Of a stretch of DNA of 64,000 bases, positions 39,405-48,946 are shown one piece after another. The notes beneath the pieces are model-generated. The model searched no databases. It worked only from the letters and a program-made list of their open reading frames with translations, and was not told the origin of the DNA. The position numbers and the translations under genes were made by a program. Source of the DNA: Schlesneria sp037146815 (GTDB taxonomy: Bacteria; Planctomycetota; Planctomycetia; Planctomycetales; Planctomycetaceae); assembly GCA_037146815.1 (NCBI GenBank), contig JBAWWJ010000008.1, positions 1 to 64,000 of the forward strand. Reading direction: 5' to 3'. Numbering within the stretch: the first letter of the stretch is position 1; every line of letters starts with the position of its first letter.

Positions 39405-40307
39405 ATGGACAGCCCCGCTCACTCTCGCCCCTGGGCGCATCCCCTGCTGCTGATCTGCGGCTGTGCGTTGCTGGTCGGTGTTCTGCTCTTTGATAATCCC
39501 GCAGCCCGAATTCCACCCGCGAAAAAGCGGCCAACTCGCTTTGCGAGTTCGATTCGAACAGTGCCCGTTGAGTCTCCCCAATCGGCGGTGGCAATCCCCC
39601 TTGCCGATTCCAGCACTGAAAATGACGTCAGAGACCACCAGAAGGAACTCGATTCCACCAAGCATGAGCTCAGTCGAATTTCGACGGAATTGGCGGCGGC
39701 ACAGCGTGCGGCGGAATTGGCCGAAGCACAGATCGAATGCCTGGAGTCTGAACTGTCACGATTTGACGTGGACCTGTCCGTCGTCGAAAAGTGGCATGCG
39801 TCTGTCGTCCAGGAACAGGCAGATCTCGCCAGCCACACCCAGGCACGACTCGCCCGTTCGGCTGATATCGTCAAGAATTTCGAAGCTTTGCAGAAACAAA
39901 ATCTTTCCCAGCAATTCCGGCAGATCGAATCGGATCGCAAAGCTCGTGAACAGATGCGAGCGAGGCTGAATCAGCCGTCCGAAGATCAGAATGAATCGAT
40001 TCGGGAGCGTCAGCGAAAGCGGGCTGCCTCCCGGCAGGCCGACGCGGAACTAGCGGCATTTCGCGAACAGGAGTCTGCTCGTCTGCATGCCGAGGAACTG
40101 GCGATTCAAACGCGAATCCGCGGGGGAGATCGGTTGCAGCGAAAGATCGCCAAGCAGCGTCAGGAAACCCTGGCGAAACTGGACGGGGTCCGGCAAACAC
40201 TGGTGGCCAGTCAATCGACGATAGACCTCAGCAAACCTCAGCTGAACCGTCTGGAAGCCCAACGCGCTTCGCTCGTCGCCAGCACTCGAGCCGTCAAGCA
40301 CCATTGA
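39405..40307 (+). CDS. Membrane-anchored coiled-coil protein of unknown function
   Basis: The 300-residue protein has one N-terminal hydrophobic helix (HPLLLICGCALLVGVLLF) and a short Pro/Arg-rich spacer. An almost continuous charged helix follows, with heptad patterning (KELDSTKHELSRISTELAAA, AQIECLESELSRF, later HAEELAIQTRIRG). It resembles planctomycete envelope coiled-coil proteins, but no named domain was found. It is probably anchored in the cytoplasmic membrane with a long periplasmic coil. Its stop at 40307 abuts the stop of the convergent glycosyltransferase gene with no spacer, so the two transcripts must overlap. No partner gene is evident. Confidence 0.75.
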   Translation: MDSPAHSRPWAHPLLLICGCALLVGVLLFDNPAARIPPAKKRPTRFASSIRTVPVESPQSAVAIPLADSSTENDVRDHQKELDSTKHELSRISTELAAAQRAAELAEAQIECLESELSRFDVDLSVVEKWHASVVQEQADLASHTQARLARSADIVKNFEALQKQNLSQQFRQIESDRKAREQMRARLNQPSEDQNESIRERQRKRAASRQADAELAAFREQESARLHAEELAIQTRIRGGDRLQRKIAKQRQETLAKLDGVRQTLVASQSTIDLSKPQLNRLEAQRASLVASTRAVKHH

Positions 40308-41960
40308 TCAATCCGGCCGTCGACCGGTGATCTCGCTGACTTTGATTCTGCTTTCATATGTAAACGGAAATGCTCGCAGCTGGTCTTTACAGAGGTGCAC
40401 TTGCACTGGTCGAAAAGGCTTACCTGAGCGAGTCATTCGAAAGGTGTCGACCAGTTCGATGCTGCGAAAGTAAGGGCGATAGACGTCCAGATTCGGTACT
40501 TCTTCGACGGTCACCAGTAGCCCGTTTTTGCCAATCCATTCGTCCGGTCCGCTCCAGTAAGCGAAACCTCGAGCATCCCCCTGATTGTAACAGACAACCG
40601 GGACTCGATTGCGGATGCTAAACGCCAGTTGTCCACTCTCATACCAATGACTTGTGATCAGGAACGTGTCCGGTGAATCGAGCAGGTGCCGCGATTCCAA
40701 TTCGTGACCGATCGATTCCCATCCGCTGATTTCTCGGGCAGGGTCTTTACTCCAGGGGAAGTCGATCACCCCGAAACGAGCCTGAGTCGCAAATAGCCCG
40801 GCGATCATCAAGACAGCCACTGACATGAAGACGACCCAGCGTCGAACGAGTCGAGGATCGCGGGCGGCATTTTCGGCCCATTGGGCCCCAACGAAAGGTA
40901 AGAGCGGAACAAACGCGATCAGTGGCCAATGCGGCAGAATGGGTCGCACGCACGAGACACAGAAGAACAGAGTCAGCGGTAACAGTGACTGGCAGACAAG
41001 AAAGCGATCGATCCCTTTCAGGTCGCGATATCGACTCAATCGCATGACAAGAGCGGCCACTGCGGGAAACCAGATCCAGGGAAGCAAATAACCAATCGGT
41101 CCAAACACCATCGCGGCCAGTCCCGCAGGATTGAATTCCGCCCCCAGAGCTCGCCCTCCCTGAAATGCGACCGATGCCCAGTGATGCTGTGAGTTCCAGA
41201 TCAATACCGGAGTCAATCCTGCGGCCCCCAGTATCGCCGCCAGATAAGGTCCCGGCGTTTTCAGAATTCTCCACGCTTGCGGAGTCACAATGACGTAGGC
41301 CACCGTGGAAAGAGGCAACAAAACTCCATGATATTTGCTCGCCATTGCACCGGCGCAGGCGAGGCCAACCCCGATCCAGGCCCGCAGGGCCGACCATCCC
41401 GAGGGATCACTGGTCACGCGTAACTTGACGCCATCGATTGATGGCTCAAACAAGGCGAAAGTGAGGGCTCGCAGTGTCAGCAGGGCAAAGAACAGAAATG
41501 GTCCGTCCGGCAGAATGAAGGCGCCCGCGGCCGCTGCATAGTATGGAGCCAGATTCATCGCCAGAGCGGCATAGAAGCCGGACCAGTCCCCAAACCATCG
41601 GCGGGCCCAATCGAACAGGACCCAGGTACTTCCCGCAAACAGCACCACAAACCCGAGACGCAACGACAAGGTGCTGAGCCAGCCGCCGCAAAGAATTCGT
41701 CCTGCCGTGGCGATCCACATCAACATGGGAGGATGATCGAAGTAACTCCAATCGGGATAGACCGTATACAGATAGTGGTAGGCTTCATCATTCCCCAGTT
41801 CCATCCCGGCTGCCCAACAGAGCCTGACGATCGTTGAGACAATAATCAGCACGATGACACTACGGCGAGGAGTCCAGGGCATTTCGAAAATCGCAATCAT
41901 TTCAATGGTAGAAAAGCGGTGGCGCGGAAGAGCATGATTTGCCGCGGTATTTCTGTCCAT
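40308..41960 (-). CDS. GT39-family (ArnT/PMT-like) membrane glycosyltransferase
   Basis: The 550-residue protein has about eleven predicted transmembrane helices. The first loop carries ELGNDEAYHYLY with the acidic pair typical of GT-C glycosyltransferases, followed by YFDHPPMLMW and LPDGPFLFFALLTLRAL. This is the PMT_2/ArnT-like pattern: transfer of a sugar from a polyprenyl-phosphate donor to a lipid, protein or glycan on the outer face of the membrane. The C-terminal soluble part (residues 410-545, with TSHWYESGQLAF and VVCYNQGDARGFAYW) is typical of this subgroup. The acceptor cannot be deduced. It is a single gene facing away from the Gfo/Idh/MocA gene. Confidence 0.86.
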   Translation of the reverse strand: MDRNTAANHALPRHRFSTIEMIAIFEMPWTPRRSVIVLIIVSTIVRLCWAAGMELGNDEAYHYLYTVYPDWSYFDHPPMLMWIATAGRILCGGWLSTLSLRLGFVVLFAGSTWVLFDWARRWFGDWSGFYAALAMNLAPYYAAAAGAFILPDGPFLFFALLTLRALTFALFEPSIDGVKLRVTSDPSGWSALRAWIGVGLACAGAMASKYHGVLLPLSTVAYVIVTPQAWRILKTPGPYLAAILGAAGLTPVLIWNSQHHWASVAFQGGRALGAEFNPAGLAAMVFGPIGYLLPWIWFPAVAALVMRLSRYRDLKGIDRFLVCQSLLPLTLFFCVSCVRPILPHWPLIAFVPLLPFVGAQWAENAARDPRLVRRWVVFMSVAVLMIAGLFATQARFGVIDFPWSKDPAREISGWESIGHELESRHLLDSPDTFLITSHWYESGQLAFSIRNRVPVVCYNQGDARGFAYWSGPDEWIGKNGLLVTVEEVPNLDVYRPYFRSIELVDTFRMTRSGKPFRPVQVHLCKDQLRAFPFTYESRIKVSEITGRRPD

Positions 41961-42099
41961 CCCATTGTCACTGGATTCAGGTTTGCACGTTCGTACTGTA
42001 GAATTCCAACGTCCATAGTTGAGGCTTCCGTCGGCACCGCAAGACTGTGATCTTTTGCGATCCAGCAGCGACCATCACCTTGTTGAGGAATCGACTTCC

Positions 42100-43392
42100 A
42101 TGAAATCTACGCCGATCTTTGCACACGACATGTCGCAACTCCGACTGAGTCGACGTTCGTTTTTGGCGGCCTCAACATTGTTTGCTGCTCCGTATATCGT
42201 TCCTTCGACGGCCTTTGGCGCGAACGAACGAATTGTGACGGCTCATATCGGTCTGGGTGGACAGGGGATGGGCAACCTGAATGCATTTCTGGGAAAGGGA
42301 GTCAGCCCGGCAGTCGTCTGTGATGTTGACAGCGATCATCTCGCGAAGGCCGTGACGTTTCTGTCAGACAAGGGGCATCAAACCGAAGGGGTTCGTGACT
42401 ATCGAAAGTTGCTTGAACGAAAAGATATCGATGCGGTGGTGATCTCGACCCCGGACCATTGGCACGCCCTGACGACAATCCACGCCTGCCAGGCTGGTAA
42501 GGATGTCTATTGCGAAAAGCCGTTATCGCTGACGGTTGCTGAAGGTCGCCGGATGGTCAATGCCGCTCGAACAAACAACAGGATCGTTCAAACGGGATCA
42601 CAACAACGATCTGACGACCGGTTTCGCAAGGCCTGTGAACTCGTTCGTTCTGGCAAGTTGGGGACAATCCGCGAAGTCCATGTGGCGATTCCCAAGTGCA
42701 ATTTCTCTGGAAAGCCGGTTCCAGATTCGGATCCACCCGCCGCGTTGGACTATGACCTGTGGCTGGGCCCGGCGCCGCAGCGTCCGTACAACCAGAAACG
42801 AGTTCACTACAGCTTTCGGTTCTTCTGGGATTATTCCGGGGGACAGATGACGAATTTCGGAGCTCATCATCTGGACATCGTTCAATGGGGACTGGGAATG
42901 GACGATTCCGGACCTGTTTCCGTGGAAGGGACAGCGGAATTTCATCCGGAGAAATTCTTCGAAGTCACATCCGCCTGCCGCCTGGTTTACACCTATGCCA
43001 ACGGCGTCAAGCTGACACTCGGACAGGATCAGGCGGACATCAAGGGAGCTGTGACATTTATCGGAGATAAAGGACGTATCAGCGTCGACCGAGGCCGCAT
43101 CAGCGGCAATCCTGCCGAAATTCTGGAGCAACCCCTCGGCGAGAACGATGTCCACCTTTATAAGAGCCCCAATCACCACGCCAACTTCCTGGACTGCATT
43201 CGCACCCGGAAGCTGCCGATTTGTGATGTCGAGATTGGTCATCGGTCTGCAACGGTCTGTCACCTGGGCAACATTGTCGCTCGCCTCGGCCGCAAGATTC
43301 AGTGGGATCCCGTCAAGGAAACGATTGTCGGTGATGACGACGCAACCGCTATGCTGTCTCGACCGTACCGACAACCGTGGGATAAGACCTGA
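42100..43392 (+). CDS. Tat-exported Gfo/Idh/MocA-family oxidoreductase
   Basis: The start at 42100 is chosen because the product then begins with a Tat leader (LRLSRRSFLAASTLFAAPYI) of a 430-residue protein; the frame is open back to 42019. A Rossmann fold follows (IGLGGQGMGN), then STPDHWHALT and YCEKPLSLTVAEGRRM, the EKP motif that contacts NAD(P) and substrate. The C-terminal domain has DYDLWLGPAP and GGQMTNFGAHHLDIVQWGL, standard for planctomycete members. These enzymes oxidise or reduce sugars, inositols or their derivatives, and the folded cofactor-loaded form goes to the periplasm by Tat. Substrate is unknown. The stop is 16 bases from that of the convergent methyltransferase. Confidence 0.9.
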   Translation: MKSTPIFAHDMSQLRLSRRSFLAASTLFAAPYIVPSTAFGANERIVTAHIGLGGQGMGNLNAFLGKGVSPAVVCDVDSDHLAKAVTFLSDKGHQTEGVRDYRKLLERKDIDAVVISTPDHWHALTTIHACQAGKDVYCEKPLSLTVAEGRRMVNAARTNNRIVQTGSQQRSDDRFRKACELVRSGKLGTIREVHVAIPKCNFSGKPVPDSDPPAALDYDLWLGPAPQRPYNQKRVHYSFRFFWDYSGGQMTNFGAHHLDIVQWGLGMDDSGPVSVEGTAEFHPEKFFEVTSACRLVYTYANGVKLTLGQDQADIKGAVTFIGDKGRISVDRGRISGNPAEILEQPLGENDVHLYKSPNHHANFLDCIRTRKLPICDVEIGHRSATVCHLGNIVARLGRKIQWDPVKETIVGDDDATAMLSRPYRQPWDKT

Positions 43393-43408
43393 TCTCGTCC
43401 GCAACAGA

Positions 43409-45181
43409 TCATGTGGGGACTCCGTACCATTGATCCACAAGCCGATTCAATTGCGATTCGGGTTCCGAATCAGGTTGCGTCGGCCAGGATTGCGTCAGTC
43501 GTACCAGGTCGTTTTCAGTGTCCGGTTGCGAATTCGCGGGCAGCGGAAATTGTTTCAGGATCGTTCCGCTGATATCCAGATGAGCCCCCCGGTGCTTGGC
43601 GTGTGACTCGAACCAACGCTGTGCCCGTGACGAATTCAAGATTGCAGTCAGCGCGGGGAGCGAGGGACTCGGCTGCACCGTCTGAGTCGCTGGAGAGGTA
43701 ATCACGTGCATTGAGAAACCGACGTAGGCTGGTTGCTGGGCATAAGCGAACCGCGGAGTTGCACCCATTTGCAGGGATAAGATTCGCGGCGACGTAAAAA
43801 GTCGCTCCTCGCGCGGCCAGTGCAGATGCCACCAGGCGATCTGGCCTGATCGGACTTCGCGACGTCGAATTAGGATTGCCCGGAACTGCTCCAGATGTCG
43901 AGACAGTTGTGGAATCTCCTCCAGCGTCGGTGCAGTCTGCCGGGTCAGGTAGAGTAATTGATGGGTTGGCAGAGCTGCCACCTGAAATCGCTCAATCGCC
44001 GACAGGGCGTAATAGGGACGAAGTAATTCTCGTTCCTTGCTGTTCAATCTCAGGCTGTCCACCTCTGCATCGGTCAGCACAAACACTCCGCGTCCTGCCA
44101 ACTCGGTGTCACCGAGTTCCAACGCGGCCTTCCGCGTCACAAACGGCGGATTTTCGGCAATCCCCTGCCTCACTTCGTAGAAGTCTCCGAGGAGTGGTCC
44201 ACTGGCCTGGATGCGAGACTCGCTGATTTGAAGCTGTCGCTGATTCCCACCCCAGAGTTCAGTTTGTGGAATCGTACGAGGTTCTGTGACTTCTTGTGAA
44301 AGACGGATCTTGATCTGGTCCTGACTGAAGCTCGAAAGATCGTGAACCCGGCACGGGGTGTCCGGTTCGACCTGTTTGCAGAGTCGAAAGATCATGTGCT
44401 GGCCGGAAACACCCTGAAACAACGGGGCCGCTCCGAGCATCGCGACTTCTTCCAGAGTCGTTTCACTGGCGACGCGTTCTCGCAGACGTTTGGCACTCGT
44501 CGCGCTGATCCAGTAGCTGTTCACGATATAGGCGAGTCTTCCGCCCGGCTTGAGCAGATCCAGCCCACGATGCAGGAAGTAGTGCCAGAGATCCATCCGC
44601 GGTTCACGCCACCGTCCCAGCGATGACGTAGCGATTCGATCAAAGTCGGATTTTGAATCTCGTTCGCGCCGATAGGGAGGATTCCCGATCACCAGATCGA
44701 ATCCACCCGCCACCGCAACGGACGGAAATGACTCTCCCCAGTCAATTACCCGATGATCGTGGACTGCGGGGATTTGTTCCGGGTTCGTCCAGTCATTGCC
44801 AAGCAGCGCATCGCCGCAAGGAAAATGACTGGTCAGAACTCGTTCGACTTCCTGAGAAGACGCTTGGGCACTGATCCATTCAGAAACGCGTTGTCGAACG
44901 CGATGAATTGCCTCAGGATCCGAATCGACGCCGTAGACGTGATCGCGGACGATTTGGAGGCGGGAGAGTGAGTCTTCGTTCGTCACACACAACTGCTCGG
45001 CCAGTCGGTCCAGCAGCGGCAGGACAAAGGCCCCGTCGCCGCAGGCGGGATCAAGGATTGTGAGAGACGGTCGCGGGCGAACGAATCCGTCGGGGAGTAC
45101 GCTGGAAACCATCCAGCGTGCAATCCAGTCCGGCGTATAGTAGCTTCCAATTCGTCGGCGGTGAGAATCGTCAGTGGCCAT
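43409..45181 (-). CDS. Orphan N6-adenine DNA methyltransferase (TaqI/Eco57I-like)
   Basis: The 590-residue protein begins with GSYYTPDWIARWMV, then SAM motif I (ILDPACGDGAFVLPLLD) and catalytic motif IV (VIGNPPY), which marks gamma-class N6-adenine methyltransferases. After a target-handling region, the C-terminal part (VRQGIAENPPFVT, RPYYALSAIERF, GAHLDISGTILKQFPLP) resembles the TaqI-type specificity domain. It should methylate adenine in a short DNA site, but the site cannot be read from sequence. No restriction nuclease is adjacent, so it is an orphan modification enzyme or a fused Eco57I-like enzyme without its nuclease. The upstream M14-like gene lies 22 bases away, so the two may be cotranscribed. 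Confidence 0.87.
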   Translation of the reverse strand: MATDDSHRRRIGSYYTPDWIARWMVSSVLPDGFVRPRPSLTILDPACGDGAFVLPLLDRLAEQLCVTNEDSLSRLQIVRDHVYGVDSDPEAIHRVRQRVSEWISAQASSQEVERVLTSHFPCGDALLGNDWTNPEQIPAVHDHRVIDWGESFPSVAVAGGFDLVIGNPPYRRERDSKSDFDRIATSSLGRWREPRMDLWHYFLHRGLDLLKPGGRLAYIVNSYWISATSAKRLRERVASETTLEEVAMLGAAPLFQGVSGQHMIFRLCKQVEPDTPCRVHDLSSFSQDQIKIRLSQEVTEPRTIPQTELWGGNQRQLQISESRIQASGPLLGDFYEVRQGIAENPPFVTRKAALELGDTELAGRGVFVLTDAEVDSLRLNSKERELLRPYYALSAIERFQVAALPTHQLLYLTRQTAPTLEEIPQLSRHLEQFRAILIRRREVRSGQIAWWHLHWPREERLFTSPRILSLQMGATPRFAYAQQPAYVGFSMHVITSPATQTVQPSPSLPALTAILNSSRAQRWFESHAKHRGAHLDISGTILKQFPLPANSQPDTENDLVRLTQSWPTQPDSEPESQLNRLVDQWYGVPT

Positions 45182-45203
45182 CGCCTGAGTTTACCGCAAT
45201 CGC

Positions 45204-46715
45204 TTACCGTGGAGGAGGAGGAAGTTCCTCGTACCCACGCTGCGATTTCTTGACAGGTGCCGGTTCTTCGTCCAATCGTACTGGCGATCCGTTTCGTTCA
45301 GGCTTTGTTTGTATTGGTCCGTTCGAGACGGAAAGCAGTGGCGTCTTTCCTTGAATCGCTGACAGAACGCCTGGCAAATGCTTCTGCCACGCCTGTTGCC
45401 AATCGGGACCGGAATTCAGTCGCAACGTCAGCACCGCGATGTCCAGTGTTCCATCCGCATAGTCTTCCAGCGAGCCTGGCATCTGATCGCCATCAAATGG
45501 AATCGCTTTCCATTGAAACCGCTGTTCCAGATCAATCGCCTGATCTTTTGCGGCGCGATTATAGACGATGGTCGATGGACCGGTGGTTGAAGTCAGATGA
45601 ATCAGTCGTTGTGGTCGAAAAGTCGATAAGGAATCCACGATCGCCTGAGTTTCCACTTCGCTGGATGGACCTGTCCCTGAGGATCGATCCGGCAGACGGC
45701 GGAACCGGCGGCCGGGAAAATTTCGGTTGATCATGACAGAGCGAGGATTGACGGGCGACCGGTTCGTTAGGCCATCGGGGTTCCCTGCGCGGAAGACCAG
45801 GACTTCGTTCGACTGCAATAAGTCTTTCTTCTGTGACAATGCGTCCGCGAGCTCATCGTTCCAGCCGGAAGCCACCAGATCACGACCATCCAGACCAGCG
45901 ACGATCATTGTCTTCGGCCCCTGTCGCCCAAACTGACGGGTGTGCATCGGCATTCCACTGGTACTCTTCGCAACGACGTTCCAGCCGGAATCGACAATGG
46001 GAGCAGTTTTCTCAGGCAATTTTCCGCTCGGCAGAAGCTCGGACTTTGGCCGAGTCTCTGTGGAGGGCTTACTGGCAGTGACTGGTTCGCGAGTTCGCGG
46101 CGTTTCCGTCTTTGTGCCAGGTTTCTTGGTCACAAGAGTCGCTTCATTGATTGCGGGTTTGCCATTGGCAGATTTCGGTTCGTTGGATGTCGCTTCCAGC
46201 GGCTGTTCGCCAGCGCGAGGATTACCCGCATTACCGGACGCGGAAGCAGCATCTGCCGGCTCAATGTCGGACGAGGCCGATTCACTCGAGGCGAACGGAA
46301 TCGGCTCAGAAAGCCCAGGCTCAGAAAGTCCAGACTGTGCGACGATGTCATCCGTCGGGGCAGGTGTCGCGTTGGTGGTTCCGTTCACTCGGACGAATTC
46401 ATCAAGAACGGTTGTGATTTCTGTACGCGTGGTGTTGATCGTGTCGCGCACGATCAGTGGAGCTTCGTCCAAAGCCGCGGAGGCATCACGCGCAATGGCG
46501 TTCAGTGGATCGCCGGCCTGTTGCCAGTCAAATAAATGCCGATCGTTATCGGTATCGGTGGCAGTTTCAGCAGCCGGAGAAACAGGATGGCTGTTCCAGA
46601 GATAGGCAACGCCACCGAAGGCTAGCAGTACAAACGTCAGGTACAGGCGCACGATGGTCTCCAGACTCAGCGCGGGGGTGCGCCGGCGTGCGAAGGGAGG
46701 GTGCGAAGGCCACAA
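45204..46715 (-). CDS. Membrane-anchored M14-like (zinc carboxypeptidase-fold) protein with degenerate active site
   Basis: The 503-residue protein has an N-terminal membrane helix (LYLTFVLLAFGGVAYLW) and a 200-residue Ser/Thr/Pro/Glu-rich linker (about 45-240). The C-terminal domain resembles M14 amidases such as MpaA: AGNPDGL, INRNFPGRRF (330-338) and SSEVET (351-356). The zinc-binding HxxE is replaced by DGRD (Asp276, Asp279), and the usual catalytic TxE reads LTLRL (Arg432); only His373 fits. It is therefore probably a non-catalytic binding protein for peptidoglycan or peptides, though this is inference. It lies directly upstream of the methyltransferase and 89 bases after the stop of the 46805-47488 gene. 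Confidence 0.65.
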   Translation of the reverse strand: MWPSHPPFARRRTPALSLETIVRLYLTFVLLAFGGVAYLWNSHPVSPAAETATDTDNDRHLFDWQQAGDPLNAIARDASAALDEAPLIVRDTINTTRTEITTVLDEFVRVNGTTNATPAPTDDIVAQSGLSEPGLSEPIPFASSESASSDIEPADAASASGNAGNPRAGEQPLEATSNEPKSANGKPAINEATLVTKKPGTKTETPRTREPVTASKPSTETRPKSELLPSGKLPEKTAPIVDSGWNVVAKSTSGMPMHTRQFGRQGPKTMIVAGLDGRDLVASGWNDELADALSQKKDLLQSNEVLVFRAGNPDGLTNRSPVNPRSVMINRNFPGRRFRRLPDRSSGTGPSSEVETQAIVDSLSTFRPQRLIHLTSTTGPSTIVYNRAAKDQAIDLEQRFQWKAIPFDGDQMPGSLEDYADGTLDIAVLTLRLNSGPDWQQAWQKHLPGVLSAIQGKTPLLSVSNGPIQTKPERNGSPVRLDEEPAPVKKSQRGYEELPPPPR

Positions 46716-46804
46716 CCGATTGTGGTCTTCGCGGTAGAGGCGTCCGAAGGTCCATCTTCCGTGAACGCAGCAGCCTGCCGCGTGGTTCTTGATTGAACTG
46801 GGTA

Positions 46805-47488
46805 TCAGTCTTCGTCGATGCCGAGACGGTATTTCATCTGTTCGAACGTTCGAGCGAACTCTTCGGTCGACGAATGAACATGCTCAGCTTCGGTGATGAA
46901 CTTGATATCTTCGCGACAGACCAGACCGTAGTCGTCCAGGATGTCTTCAAACTCGACCAGCTCATGTCCGTACAGGATGATCAGTTTGTGTTCGTCAAAC
47001 TGAACTTCCATCGGAATATTGGGGTTCAGCACTGCCAGGCCGCTGCAGCCATCGTTCAGCAGCAAGTCTTCGAAATCGTAGAGCATGCTTTTCAGGACGG
47101 GCAGATCGATGTCTTCACGGTAAAGATCTTCATGTCCACCGCGACGTTCATGGCTGGTTTCAAGCACGATGTCGACAGCATTGCCCAGCGGATCGAGCAG
47201 ATCAAAGAACAGGTCAGTCAAAACTTCCCGGCTGGCCGAAGCCATGATGACCGGAATCTTGATCCCCGTTTCGCGATCGTGGTACGAGTCGTGGCGGTAG
47301 CCCGCCTGAGGCACGACTTGCAGGTCATACGACGGACGGACGGCGTCCGTCAGTGTAAATGAACCGTATCGGGCGATCTTCAGGTGAGTTTCCAGCTGTT
47401 CTTCGCTTAGGTTTTCGAAGCTGCTGCCACCATGTTTTGGCTCGCCATCGCGATACGTGTTCTTGAAGAATCGTTTCAAGAACCCCAT
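46805..47488 (-). CDS. Conserved hypothetical cytoplasmic protein
   Basis: The 227-residue protein starts at 47488 behind a strong GAGGGGAG site. It begins MGFLKRFFKNTYRDG and has an acidic alpha/beta body with many Asp/Glu pairs (LYDFEDLLLNDGCSGLAV, LVEFEDILDDYGLVC), and it ends MKYRLGIDED. No signal peptide, membrane helix or catalytic motif is seen. I do not recognise a family with a known function; similar proteins may be limited to planctomycetes. The strong ribosome-binding site and regular composition support a real, well-translated gene. It is separated from the neighbouring genes on the same strand by a gap downstream and a 438-base gap upstream. Confidence 0.78.
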   Translation of the reverse strand: MGFLKRFFKNTYRDGEPKHGGSSFENLSEEQLETHLKIARYGSFTLTDAVRPSYDLQVVPQAGYRHDSYHDRETGIKIPVIMASASREVLTDLFFDLLDPLGNAVDIVLETSHERRGGHEDLYREDIDLPVLKSMLYDFEDLLLNDGCSGLAVLNPNIPMEVQFDEHKLIILYGHELVEFEDILDDYGLVCREDIKFITEAEHVHSSTEEFARTFEQMKYRLGIDED

Positions 47489-47926
47489 AGTCGTCCACTC
47501 CCCTCAATGCCCGATTGCAGTCGAATGTATTGCCGCGACGGTTTACCACTGAAAATTCATGACAGGTCAAACCGAGACGTGTGTCGCATTGAGCAACTCT
47601 AGCACGAGTTTTTTTGTGACTCTGTTGTCGAATTTCCATTGGCGCTGGAATTCTCACGTTGAGGTCAACTGCTTCGACGGAAAATCCGCTCGCGCAAGGG
47701 TTGCCGGGAACCACGGCTTGTTGACACAAACCCATTGGGCAGAACAGGTAGCAGTGGTTAAGCACGCAAGAAAATTCGATGCTGACGGTTGTAGCGGATA
47801 ATGTTTTGGATTGGACATCGAATTCTTACGAAGCCCATTGAGTGACAACTTCCTGATGCGACGCCTGGATCCTGGCGTCGAGGTCGCACACTCAAACTTC
47901 TCGACAAGATGAATAGTCCAGAACGC
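47489..47926. other. Intergenic region, no gene seen
   Basis: This 438-base gap lies upstream of the 46805-47488 gene and downstream of the dehydratase stop at 47927. It contains a seven-base-pair hairpin (CGACGCC/GGCGTCG, 47859-47880) without a T tract, which may be a weak terminator for the dehydratase transcript. Otherwise it holds presumed promoter sequence for the downstream gene. Confidence 0.4.
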
Positions 47927-48934
47927 TTATTCAGCTCCAATCCATTTCCGGAATTGCGACTCGTCAACATTGCGTCCACTCAGCACGATCACCAGATCTC
48001 CGTCTCCGTCGAGGTCCGCTGTCCCGCTCAGAACTGCTGCCGTGGCGATGGCTCCTGACGGCTCTGTCCGCAGGCCATGGCGGTCGTAGAGCCATCGCAT
48101 CGCTTCGCGCGTGGTCTCGTCGGGAACAGCAATGACACTCGAAACCAGCTTCTGCATGATTGGCCAGTTCTGTTCTCCAACGTCGTAGGACAACAGACCA
48201 TCACAAATACTGACCGGGCGTTCCACACGGATGCGGCGTCCAGCTTCCAGCGATTGACGGAAGTCGTCCGCCCCCGCCGGCTCGATCCCAATAATCTTTG
48301 CTGCAGGAAATCCATTCGCGATTGCCAGTGCATGGCCCGCCATGATTCCTCCACCGCTGACCTGACAGAAGAAATGTGACGCATGGCGGCCCGTTCGCTG
48401 TAGTTCTTCAACGATTTCCAGCCCCCCCACTCCGTTGCCGGCGATCACATGCAAATCGTTGTAGGGCGAGGCCTGAACGGCGAGTTCTCCTTCGGCAATC
48501 TCCTTAGCCAGTTTGTCACGTTCACCCGTTTCGTGATCCCGCGCGATGTTGTATGTACGGATTTCGGCCCCGAACGAACGGGTCAATTCGAATTTCACTT
48601 TGGGTGCCGTGTCTGGCATCACGACGATTACTCGCTTACCAAACCGCATGCCCGCAAACGAAATTCCCGAAGCAAAATTCCCGGACGAATGAGCAACGAC
48701 GGGACGATCGCCCACGTGCTCCAGATTGTGGCTCATCCAGTTTAACGCCCCAAGCAGCTTGAACGATCCGACCGGAGTCCAGCCATAGTCCTTGATCCAG
48801 ACGCGGCGATTCGTGGCCAGTTTCAATTCCCGTTCCAGAGCATACGAACGGATCAACGGAGCCGGGCTGACATGCTGACGGATCACATCCGCAGCGGCAC
48901 GAACGTCTTCGATCGAGGCAAAGCGATCCGTCAC
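47927..48934 (-). CDS. PLP-dependent threonine/serine dehydratase-like enzyme
   Basis: The 335-residue protein has the fold type II PLP layout: TPVGSFKLLGAL with Lys59 as the Schiff-base lysine, then HSSGNFASGISFAG for the phosphate/substrate loop, and a glycine-rich CQVSGGGIMAGHALA. These fit the threonine dehydratase/serine racemase group, which deaminates Thr or Ser to an oxo acid or interconverts Ser enantiomers. The protein lacks the C-terminal ACT-like regulatory domain of biosynthetic IlvA, so a catabolic or special-purpose role is more likely. It begins 12 bases after the ATP-grasp gene stops, so the two are probably cotranscribed and may share a pathway. Confidence 0.87.
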   Translation of the reverse strand: MTDRFASIEDVRAAADVIRQHVSPAPLIRSYALERELKLATNRRVWIKDYGWTPVGSFKLLGALNWMSHNLEHVGDRPVVAHSSGNFASGISFAGMRFGKRVIVVMPDTAPKVKFELTRSFGAEIRTYNIARDHETGERDKLAKEIAEGELAVQASPYNDLHVIAGNGVGGLEIVEELQRTGRHASHFFCQVSGGGIMAGHALAIANGFPAAKIIGIEPAGADDFRQSLEAGRRIRVERPVSICDGLLSYDVGEQNWPIMQKLVSSVIAVPDETTREAMRWLYDRHGLRTEPSGAIATAAVLSGTADLDGDGDLVIVLSGRNVDESQFRKWIGAE

Positions 48935-48946
48935 GGGATACTCCCT

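Noticed and set aside
47859..47880. Hairpin CGACGCC/GGCGTCG as a terminator
   Set aside because: The stem is only seven base pairs and has no T tract in either direction, so it is mentioned only within the intergenic entry.
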